64,000 nt of DNA from Prostheceraeus crozeri (taxonomy: Eukaryota; Platyhelminthes; Polycladida; Euryleptidae). Below are positions 12,501 through 24,500 of this stretch, one piece after another (position 1 is the stretch's first letter; each line of letters starts with the position of its first letter). A model generated the notes under the pieces. The model was not told the DNA's origin and ran no database searches. It worked only from the letters and a program-made list of their open reading frames with translations. The stretch lies in assembly GCA_907163375.1 (NCBI GenBank), contig CAJQUW010011280.1, positions 124,001-188,000 of the forward strand. The letters are read 5' to 3'. A program made the position numbers and the translations under genes.

Positions 12501-15500
12501 GAATTGAATTAGCCTTCTCGAATGCATGACATGCAAATGGCAATGCGGGATTACCTTTGATATTGATAATTATTCAGTACATGCAAGCTTACTACATAAA
12601 TAGCATGCAATAGATCCAAATGTGCTTCTTACTGCTACAACATTTCTACCAACGTTCGTGCATCCTGTCCATATTCAGAGCATCTCTGCTGGAGACCCTA
12701 TGCAATAAGCAGAGTAGATTTCGTTTGCGGCTGTCATATGCGGAGTTATAGCTGTCAGATATTCTTGTATTTATTTCATCCTAAATATATTAATATAATT
12801 TTTATCATGTTTGCCAACTTGCGCATCTTACTCTTATGAAGAGGCTTTGACGAGTGCCATCGATTTTCATTCTTTTTCACAAGCACTGCTGTATTAGAAA
12901 CATGAGATCGGAAGATTCATCGTCACTGGTCAAGTCGATTGAATTAGCCAGAAGCTTAGTCAACGTCCTCTTCATGATACTAGCAATTATTAACAGATAA
13001 ATGGAAAGTAATCAGCACTCTGTGACGATCGGTCACATGCGCATCGATATCCGATCAAACAGAAATTGCATGACTGATTTAGTATCTCAAGACTGAAATA
13101 TTAAAAGTCACTGAGCCGATTTTAAGCAATAATCGAATAATGCAGGAGGTTGACTTACCTCGGCCTGTTAAGGGTTAACACTGTTGGAACTTTCGCGTTG
13201 TGTTAAATGCCTTAACTTGGGTGGCTCTTCAAAACGTGGTTTTGTCACATTCGACAATTTGCCTTCGTTATATGAATTATCTATTAATCTTCAATCTGTA
13301 TGAATCTTAGTTATGTCATTTTGTAGGGTTTCCTAAATGATGTAATTTGAATTTTTACAATATTTAGTATATATATATTTCAGAGGCTCTCATTTCACAT
13401 AATTTTTCATTCACTCATACTTATAATAAACTGAAACAGTCAAAGTCAAGTCAGTCGCAATTGTGCTATGCGGAGACTGAATTGTCTCATTGACGCATTG
13501 CTACCAAATTTGATGAAAAAAGTGGCGAAAAAGATGCTTGACAGCTTTCATCAAAATGTAAAGTGATTCGTAGCGACCATCTGCGGCAACGATGTGAGGT
13601 ATGTGATTTGGACCAATATCTGTAAACGAAAACATCAATGGAAATCAATATCCTCAAAACTCCTGTTCGTAATGAAGCTCATCCATAAACGTGTCTCAAG
13701 AATTGTTGGAAGATCATTGGTCAACCGGATCGTCGATTGAAAATGTGCGCATAGTTTCTCTTCCCAAAAGCAATCAACACTGGTGTGTTTCGGCCGAGAA
13801 GTCAAATTTGTTTTAGCGACGGTATGTCAAAATGACAAACAAGTGAAGAGTGCTAATCGCTCGCCTTACTGTTTTAAACAAGATTGGTTCTTCAGTGTTG
13901 CGGTCTGTTTGCCAAAATTTACATCCATGGAAACGTCTTTCAATGACCACAAAATGACAGTGCTACTGCACATAATTAAGTTTTGTGCTGGTGGATGGCT
14001 GAACGAGGGACGAGGATTCTCCGAATTTTTCTGGATAATGCTTATTGTATATTTTGCAACTTGGGCATCTAAGCAAGGCATTCATGTAACTGGACTGATC
14101 GTCGTGGTCTCTGTGCCCTTATATTTCCCAAAATTCGAAAGTTTTTCAAAGAAGAATCAAAATTTCGCAGTGTTTGAAGATTATTTTGGATATCTGTGCT
14201 TTCATTCTTGTCGTGCAACTTTGTCGACTTTTGTATTGTGAAAAGCGGTCATTTTGTTGAAGACATCCTTGTATAACACTTTGCATACGTGCATGTAAAT
14301 TACGCTACGTAGTAAACCTGAATTAGTACTATCTAAATACTATCAAAGTGTTTATTCGTCACATAGAAATACATGATCGAATAATAATTATTGTTCTGAC
14401 ATGACTCATGAATTTTGTGAACATTTGTGTAAATTGTATGAAAGGATCTTTTCAGAAAAGATTTTTACTGAATTTGAGTAAAGAAGATACAAATATTTAT
14501 TGTACTAAACGGTTTCGATGACTGATCACAGGATTTCATTATTCAAAATAATCATGCATTGAAGGTTATTGGTAATAACCTTGGGTAATAAACTGTTGTA
14601 CACAGGGTGTCATTATTCAAAATAATCATGCATTGAATGTTATTGGTAATAACCTTGGATAATAAATTGTTGTACAAGAGATTAACAAAGCTAGAACGAT
14701 TGCGTGGGATTCGGGCTATGTTCATGGCTGGAACAAGAATGGTTGATGTGTTCTTTCATTATGCACAATTAGAGCTTCAATCGCTATAACAAAAGTGCCT
14801 TATTGTTTTTGACATGCGACTCTGCAGCATGCAGCAACAGGGAAATGAGACTATATTTTGTCCAGATTGCAATCTCAAATATTTGTATATTGAGCTGCTT
14901 TTATCTTTTGAACTTTCCAATCGTGCTGATGCTCTCTTGAGATAGTGTTTTTTTATTCGGATGCGAAGCCATCTCGTTGGCCGGTCGATATAATTACATC
15001 CACAGTCGCATCTGAAACTGTAACACGATTGAGTGGTTAACGATAGGGATTGGATTCTTCAAAGAATGACAAGGAATCTTCGTCTAAGGTAGTACAGCAA
15101 GCTGTGCGACATTAAAATGTTTTCAAAATTGACTCACTTAATATTTTCGAGACCAGTGAGTGAAATCTGCCACCCAAAATGGGATTCTATCTTATTCATT
15201 GCTTTGTTCTTGCCGTGGACATTGTCTAATTTCCTTGCTTTCATCTCAGCTATGTTTATTTCCTGTGGCCCGATTCCTGATTTCAGTATGTATATTTTTC
15301 TTGTACTTCTGTAGTTATACTTTACATGTGTAATTCAAATGTCAACAATCTTCAGCGTGGCAAACATATGTTATATTTTCTTATTTCTTAGTGGTAGAAA
15401 ATGTTTTTTTTAAATTCATGAGATTTTTTACTTCATCAGCATTATTTATTTTATTACTGATTTTCATTTCATGACTGCTAGTAAATATTATAGATCACTA

Positions 15501-18500
15501 ACCGACGTGTCACAATTTTGATGTCAACATGTGAGCCGGTATCAGGTGATAAAAATTGTATTTGATTTCTAGGAAACATGTAACTTTAATTGAGAAGAAA
15601 TTTATTGATAATGGGACGACTTATCGAGATTAATTATTTTCCACTAGGATGCTATTATACAGCTATTTGAGTTATGGCTGGTTCTTTTATTAACTTTGAT
15701 TTCTCAATGCTCCAGATGCCATTTTATCAATAATTTATTATGTGGATTGACCACATGCGTGTCATCTTAGTTTCCATTCATCTTAATGGCACAAACTTTG
15801 CTTGAGTTAACTCAAGTTTGGAAATGAGCGGATATAATTTGCTAAATGAACCTCAAGAAGATTCCCAGGAATTTGAGTATATTTTGTTTCCAAAGAACTC
15901 CTCAAATAAATCTCAAGCAGAATTTATGAACTAGCTAAGTCGAGTAATGGCATTTTTAATAAATAAAAGTGTACTATGCTAGTGCTGCTCGAATGCTCGA
16001 TTGATATGCTGCTGCTAAAAGGTAAGTTGTTGTAACCACAGAATCTCGTCGGTGTTCATCAAGTTAAGTTTCCTCTTTCTCGTCAAATTTAATGTCATAT
16101 GTGGTCTTCAGTGCTAATTACAATGCCAAGAAATTCGTTGGCTTACAGAGTTAACATATTACTTCGGAACCTAACAACTGTCCCTATTTCTTCGGAACGT
16201 CTCGAGTGTTTGCCCTCAAATCGGCTACCTATTTTTGAGACGTCTCGATTTTCTGGGAATGTCCTGGCTCTCTAGATATCATAATTGATCTTCTCTAGCC
16301 ACATCGATTGACTAACTACATTTGATTCGGAGAATATCTTAATCGTGTAGGTTAATCAATTTCTGGTATGTTGGGTTTCGATACTTGAGTGTAATAAGGA
16401 CGCATATTTTGTATAATTCCAATTAGATCGAAGAATCAGTAAATGATTTTGTCTGTATCACTGATGGAGGATATTACTGAAGCTTTGGTTCATTTAATAA
16501 TCTCTTGTATTGGCTATACGACAAGACGGTAGAAATCTTGATAATTTTACAGTGCGTCATTGATTTCCTTATGCATGCTGAAACTTTAAAAGAGGTTGCA
16601 TATTATAAATGAATGTCATCGTATTAATCAGTGAAGGAAATCGAGGCATCAATCAATATCGACTTGCCTGATACTCAAGTGAGGCTTATTATTGAGTTGT
16701 CTTAAGAGATAGATGTTGGATCAGTAAAATAAATTGCACAGTTCATGCAAATTAGTTAGGCGCATTATAAAATGCTCATTTTGGCCTAGGAAATCATTGA
16801 GGTGATAATATTTACAGCGGAAACATTTTTTCATTGAATTTATTTTTGTACTGTCACTTTCATTAGGATTTTCGTGAAGTGCGTGTAGCTAGGCAGAAGG
16901 TCTATATGCATAATAATCATTTTACATCTACTAGCAATGATATTGATATGACCGGATGCGTGTAGCCTATTTTCATATAGACACTTGAAACTCTCTAAGT
17001 TGTAGATTGAAAATACCATCAATATGGTAGATTGATTTACCAGCAATATACAATGTTATAAATAATCTGATAGCCGCAATATGCATTACCACAGTCAATG
17101 TAGATGCGTCAAATTTCATCCGCTATTTATTTTCATAGCTTCTGTGGGTTGAGCTATATGTTGCATCAAATATTCCATTTGGTTCAACAATTGATGACTT
17201 CCGGCAAATACATCAAGAAACAGGAATGCCCACAAAGTGTTGTCAAAGATCAAAGACAATGAGAACCTCGTATCATGAAGCTGGACTTGATACCATTTAG
17301 TAGACTGAATAATCAATTGACTTTTGAAGTAGGCTGTATAATGATAGATTTTTATGGAAGATTGTTATATGTCTATCCAATATTATCATTTATCGTCGCT
17401 TTTCATCAATTTGGATTTAGAATGTTGATGTATTTTTACTCTGCAAATTGGATAAGTTCCAACATGTCTGTTAGGGGGCACTTTTGATTCCTGGAATACG
17501 CCTGAAATTCCTGAGATTCATGCAATTAGAAAGTGACGGAAATGGTCTGTAAAGAACCCGATCGAATGTTGATCATTAACTACATAATTTTCACTTTTTG
17601 ACAGCCGTTCATTGTTGGAGTAATTCCATTTTGTAAATGTTTTATCACTATAATTCAGCCATATAGATTATCATTATTTTGGATTATCATGCTTTATTAC
17701 AGGTCGTCGCAAACATGGAAAGTCATGCGACAGAAAGAAATCAGATAAACGTGTAGTGAAGTCTCAGTGACTACTTCAGAATTTTTGACGTAGGTGAACT
17801 GCATTTGAAAGAAATTTCATCAATGATTTTACCAAGTGAGAAATTTCCTTCATGAAAGAAGCCTGATGGTTTCTCTTGTCGGAAGGCTTCGCAATTGAAA
17901 AAATCTCAAGAAGAGGGATCATGACTGAGAACAAGGTCCTATTTCAGTGCAAGGTACCTAACCTTAAGATTCCTAGAAATGACGTCAGTGCATTTCATAG
18001 TTAAGGCTAGATACCTAGGTTACTTTAAGTATCTGAGGTCGTGACTCATCATCAATATTCGTATTCGTTATACTCGCATTTTTCGTTTTCAACACTCATT
18101 CTGCAGTAAATGAAATCTTCTCCAGGGGGTTATTTCAATTAAAAGTTCCTAAACTTACTACCTTTAGGTTAGGTACCTAACAAGCTTCTTTAAGGTACAA
18201 GCCAATTTTTTATCAAGCAATCCAATGCCTGTGCCCGTCACGAAGTCGAATCTACGCCATTAAAGTAAGCTCTTGAATTCATCAACGAATCTGTAGCAAG
18301 TAACATTTCATTTGCTGCAGGATGAGTATTGGAAACAAAAAGATAAGTAAAAATGGTTACTGTTCTCAAAATGGGTGAATAGAATCCTCGCCGGTTCTCA
18401 AGATCGGTGGCATAAAGTTCTCGATGGCAGGTAGTCCATTGACCACATTTATAAGAGGGAATAAACTGTAGCTTAAGTATATGGTCCTGCAATGAGGTTA

Positions 18501-21500
18501 AAACCAAAGTCCGTGCCGCAACTGCTCTGGCTTTTCCAGCTATTGAACCGAATGTCGTTCCGTCACAAGAAGAGTTCCGGTGCGGTCACTGAAAGACATG
18601 CTTCCACTCAATTGTTAGTCTGACGTCATCTGCCAATTCTCTTGCAACTGTAAGACAGTTATGCTAGATGGACTGAACGGTGGCTCGCTAGGCGAGTGGA
18701 CGAGCATCTTCCGGCATGGCTGATGAACAAAAGACCCCGACCACGATCATTAGAACCTCCCAGCAGTGATGTAGCAAGACACGCTCTTAATTGTCCGCAG
18801 TTTGACGTCACACGAACAAAAATATCGTATTTCAAGAAGGTCGCCAAAGCTGGTCATAGAGCGTTACTGCCATTTCGAGACGCGACTATCATCAACGTCA
18901 CAAGACCCAAATTGTGTGTGCAAAAGCAAGCAGTGGTGACACTCGCGCTACCGTGGATCTGACTTCCAACTTCTGACCTTTGACTTTAAATCACTTTCTT
19001 TTATTTCCTTTTCTATTTAAATGTAAACGTTTTATCATGATATATCTATAAATACGACGTACAACTTGACGAGAGTCGTCGAAAGGCCTCGCGGAATAGA
19101 TTTAAAGATGAAGCGGTTGCTTTGTCTGACATTTATCTCCTATGTAGCTAAAGGAGCGTTTTAAGATACGAGGTAACTAAATTATCAATGTTCATGAAAT
19201 CTCACATATAAAAAGCCATGAAACTCAATGTAGGAGAACTTAAAGCGTTGTATGCAACCATATGAAAATATATAGTGGACCTTAACACACAAGAAAGAAT
19301 CTTGACAGGAAGGATTCATACTCATCTAGTAATGCTTCTTAGAACATGAAAATCGCAAGCGAAATTTGAGAAAGTAGCCTTAGAATGGCTATTAGAAATG
19401 GCTAATATTGGATTAGCCAGTCAAATCTAACTCTATAGGAGCAGAAATGTAAAATTCACTTCCTGTTGATGCAGTAAATTGCGTTATACATTGTAAAGCT
19501 CGGTGACCGGTGAATCATCGCCTGATCTGAGTGGTGAATAGAAACATATTGAGTGATTTGGCAAATGCTTGTGATTATAAGCACTCATCCGTTATCCTAC
19601 TGCTTCTGTGCTCAGTTATTAAGATAGCTAGGAACTACATTATGTGTAGTACACGTGTATTATTTTACTAAAACTGTGTTATATTCAATTTTGTGAATTG
19701 TCATAGTAATTGTCATTGTCATTTAGTAATTGTCATATGTGGTCCTGACTGATCAGAACTAGCCACCTGAGAAATTGAAATATTTGCCAAAATTATCTGT
19801 GAAACATAAGTTTTTAATGTACAGTTTATCAAAATTGAACCACAACTACAACACGAGAATTTCATTCGAGAATGCATTTTCTTTGTGGAGTTGTTTATGA
19901 AACGGTCTGCGTATTCTTAATTGCCACGCATTATTTTCTTATATCACAAAACCTACCTTATATCATGTAAAGACTCATTTTTCATTCAATTTAAACATTA
20001 CATAAAATCTGCTTAGCATACATAATGCAGCGTTCGATAATCATCGAAAGTTACAACATCAACCTTACAATGATCAGTAAATAGGTTAGATAGCTGGTTA
20101 GGTAGGTGCAGAGCTACCTTAAGCTCCAATCATCCGGGCGCGTCCTCACGCGTCCAGAATTTTTCCTCAGAACCTTAATAAACCTATGTGCAGTTCACAC
20201 CGCGCGTGACTGAGCAAGGTATAACCATGTGCCACACAGAGGAGGAGGCTCAAAGAGCTTTGTTGCATATCCCAACAGCTAAGATTCGACTGTCAGGATC
20301 CCCAGCAACATGAACTTAGTATAGCCACTGAGGTGGGGCAAAGAGAATGAGACATCAAACTGCAACACCAGAGCTTACGCTGCAGTGGCAAAAGGCCCCT
20401 TTTGGTCGCCTCCTACGACACACAGGGGAACGTCGGTCCTATTCTATATAGTCCGAGGAACCGCACGGCAGGACAGAAAAATGGTTTCATCACACGCTGT
20501 TTTGCTAGATCAGTCACAGACAGTCAGATGAGTCAGTTACAGGTGAAGCTATTTCCTGTGCGCGGCCAAGGAAGCGTATTCTCCTCAAAAAGGTTTTGCT
20601 CCATAAGTTAATTACCCATGTTAATATGTTAGTATTTCGCATTCCTTTTTCATTTAAAATTATTGTAATTAAATTTTGAATTTTCGTGTTTTTAAAAAAT
20701 AATGTAGCCTCTAACACCGCAATATTTCCCATTATGCAATCCGAAGCAATTACATTGAATCAGGAATGTCATCCTTCAGTTGCGTCCCCATCCCGCCACT
20801 CTTTTATCACCACTTTTTAGAATGGTGCATGTGAATCCATCCAGTTATATTCCCAATTTTCTTGCATCACGTTTTTTATTGAAAGATGAGGGCTGTGACA
20901 TCAGAGAAGTTTTACTGCATATAATCCATCATACGTAATTTTCATCATTTACGATGCAATGCTGTGATCATTGATTAATAAGTTGCTTTATTGCTGCTCC
21001 TTAATTATGCTGTTCTGTGTATGAACTCTGGGTTGCTGTTTTATGATCGACAGAGATTAAATTTAATAGGTAAGACTTCGATCAAATTGGTCTCTTACTT
21101 GTTCTCAGGATAACGGGAAACAATTTATATTATATTCTCAGAACTAAAGAAGCGGAATAGTTAACTTGATGAACAAGAAGCCAGTTATCTAGAAAAATGA
21201 ATCACATCCACAAAATAGACGGAGAAATGAATAATAGTACTATAATTTAATGCTTCAAACACAAAACGTTGATTTGAGGTGCTAGTACCACCTAGTGTAG
21301 CTAGTAGATAGCTCTGATTCACTCAGTTGTCTACGAATTGTTAAGTGTTTTCGAGTCCCAGCATTCTTGCCTATTTCGAGTAAATTAAACAACGTAATTG
21401 ACCAGACGGCGGGAGTTGATTTTTAAAGCAAAAGGCGCAGCAAATATTCTCCAAGTAATTTATGTTCGTCGATGTAATAATGTTCGAATTAAGAATTCAT

Positions 21501-24500
21501 AAACAAACAGATATTCGACGTCGATCATCTTTGTTGGTTGATCCTTCGTTAGTGATTGCAAGATCGACCAACTATCAACGATATTTCTAATGTACGGACC
21601 ACCGCTACATTTCTCTGAAGTGGTTGACAAATTTAACCATGCCGCATGGTTATCAAATGATAGAATCATCATCTGGGTATTCAACTATATAAACGGAAAA
21701 AATCGCCTTACAACCGAGAACCTTAAGTGGCATATTTTTAATTTTGAAATAGAAGTTTATTGGGACAAAGCGAAAGCTCTGAATTACTGGTATATTACCA
21801 TTCATTTCCTGAATATCGTTTAGCGGGTAATAGTATTTGAATTTCGATAGAATTTTAATTTATGTTTTGCGTAATACCTAGTGATGCACAAGTTGCCTCT
21901 AGTCCAGTGCATTATCGAGTTACGCAGTAAATGCTTCGGTAGAGCAGTGAAATAACAGTCTAAAATGCACATAAAATATTCTGTGTTACACCTTCGTGTA
22001 ACTGGCCGGTGTCTAAAGTTGCATAACTGCGTTGTTAATTTTCTGTAACTTTTATGCTTAGAATCGTGCTTTCGTTTCAGTCAAACGGGTAAGCGCTTGA
22101 TGGCTCGAATTCGGCTTCTACTTCAAGAGAATGAAGAACTTGGGAAAATGATTCACTCTGGACGAACCGCCAAATTAGAAAGCGAAATCGCTCTCGAAAA
22201 GAAGTTGGTTCAAGAAATGAAGAAAAGTCAAGCAGGTGTGTAAAAAATCTCTTTCTAATTGCAATACATGTACAACAGATGTTCTATCATGGCTTGGACA
22301 TGGGAGATGTTCTACTACCATCTTTATTTAGTATTTGGCATTTTTTTAATATTAATGCTAGCGACAATACGATTGATTCAGCAAAACTATTTGATTTGGA
22401 AATTTCAACACTTGTGGTAGATTTGCAGATCACATCTGCTACCACTCTATGAAATTTTAGGAGTTGCGGATTCTATGAAATCCCTGTAAGAAAGAAAGGT
22501 GAACTGGCGATCACCGAAACTGCCTTTACATATAGTTTCAATCTATTCATACGAGTACTTTTTGTATTGCTAGACTTCATGACAAGTATATAGTAAAATC
22601 AATGGTGTGTTTCACCCTCCCGAAAAATTTATTTAAAGAAATCTACCAAATCTGATGATGAAGCATGATAAACAGGTGCGGTTAGCGCACAGCCCCAGTT
22701 GTGTCATAACCAACAGTTAACCATACCCTCTAAGCTTCAATTATAAATGGGTAATAGAATCCATGTACTTAACATTTTATAGTCGCGGTCAGAGGGGGTG
22801 AGTTGGTATATGTCATGGAGAGCGGGCAGCTTAGCCTAAAACGGTTCTTTTTTGTACCCTTGTTATTTCCGTTGATTAGCAAACAAGTTGAAATAGCTTT
22901 TATTTTTCTCTACAGTAGTGATGTGAGTGATTAATAGATGATTTTAACCTCTTAAAATTTCCTTAGCCGGTTCATCGACACAATTTAGAAAAAATCGTAA
23001 TTCCAGGTAATGTTATATATTTTAAGCTGAAAATCAACAGTAATATAATAGAAAATTATGGAGACAAAATTGAGAGCAATCCTGCATTGTTCCGCAATGT
23101 TAATATTGCGGAACTTCCCCACAACGGTGACTCCGAAGACACATTTCGCAAGTTTCCTTGACTTTCGCGGACCCTTGGAATTCATAAATGACCTCGCGCC
23201 CTTCCACCAGCAACTATGCTTAAGCTACTTCAATGACAGCATGTAATGATATCGTCCAGGAAGCCGATGAGATATCGTTTTCCTTGACGACGAATCGATC
23301 CATTTATGAAAATTGTTTATAGCCCTAAAAACCCTAAGCATGATCCTAAGTAAGTAAGTTTGCCAACTCTCCCCATCCTACCATATGTCAACTCACCCTA
23401 CTCTGAATGAATTTTAGCGTCTCATGTGATGCCTTTTTCATGTAGTCGTGCTATACCACCACTCACATAAAGTCCTCGTTCCGGAAAAAATTTAAACAAA
23501 TCTTTTCTTCAACTTGTCCGCGTTTTCTGTATATACAGCACCTTCAGAAAAAAGGCGATGTTTCCAGCCTTGCTTGAAACGTAAATGACTAAGGCAGGTA
23601 TTACTCGTATTGCGATACTTTTGCTGCCTGCTATAAAGACGATTCTGGAAATGACACAATGGTCATTTTATAATGCTTAGCATAAAAGTTTCTTCACCCT
23701 TATCATGCCATGTCACCTCAGTTTCCCCTACATCTAACAAATTTTCTTCCTTCTGCTGCTTGAATTTCAAATTTGGATCCACGATGCATTTTTTATTTTG
23801 TATTTTCTATCTTGATATTTTTCCCCTTACAAATATTGTTCACTGTGCATAGTCATGACTAGGGCAGTTTTTTTGGACCTATAAAAAGCAAATTTTGACC
23901 TTGAAAACGAGAAAATTTGACAAATTTTGACCTTAAAGAAAACGCGAATTTTCCAATCTAGAATCATATTCCATTACAGTTTATTGTAGTACATACACAA
24001 ATAGTTGCATACATTTTCAGGCAAGAAAGGTCTGTCCTTGCGCAAAAGCTTACCCAGCATAGAAAAGGATCGTTCAACTGCAGCAGAAGTTGGCTGACAG
24101 CACCGAAGTTCAGCGTACACGGCTGGAGACACGTTCACTTGTTTTCATTTGGTCCACGTCACAGTTCTTGATCATGCGTTTTTTATGTAAGCACCGATGC
24201 CCACACAGTCCTGCTTCAAGTTTAGTGTCGCTATATCGTCGTGGGCTTCTTTGAGAGTGTATTTCGAGCTCTCCATTTTCTCGATCAGTTTCGGAAGTTC
24301 CTGGTAGTCGCGCTGAATCTTCACGAGGGACTGTTCGACTGTGGCATCATTGACAGCAGCTTTAGCACGACTAACAAGGATGTCCGTTCCTTCGAAAGAA
24401 TTGACGATTTCACGTACCTCAATTTGTGTCATTCTTTTAGCTAAAATCCTGCAGTCATAAATTTTTGACTTTTTTTACCGAACCCATATTTTTGACAAAA

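Larger units (their letters stand above)
11327..22080 (+). other. WTAP intron (10.75 kb)
   Basis: The largest intron in the window. It holds the piggyBac-like MITE, the 74-bp tandem repeat, a possible inverted-repeat element at 17945-18205, the GIY-YIG relic and a retroposon-like repeat. Elsewhere no feature is seen. Confidence 0.85.
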
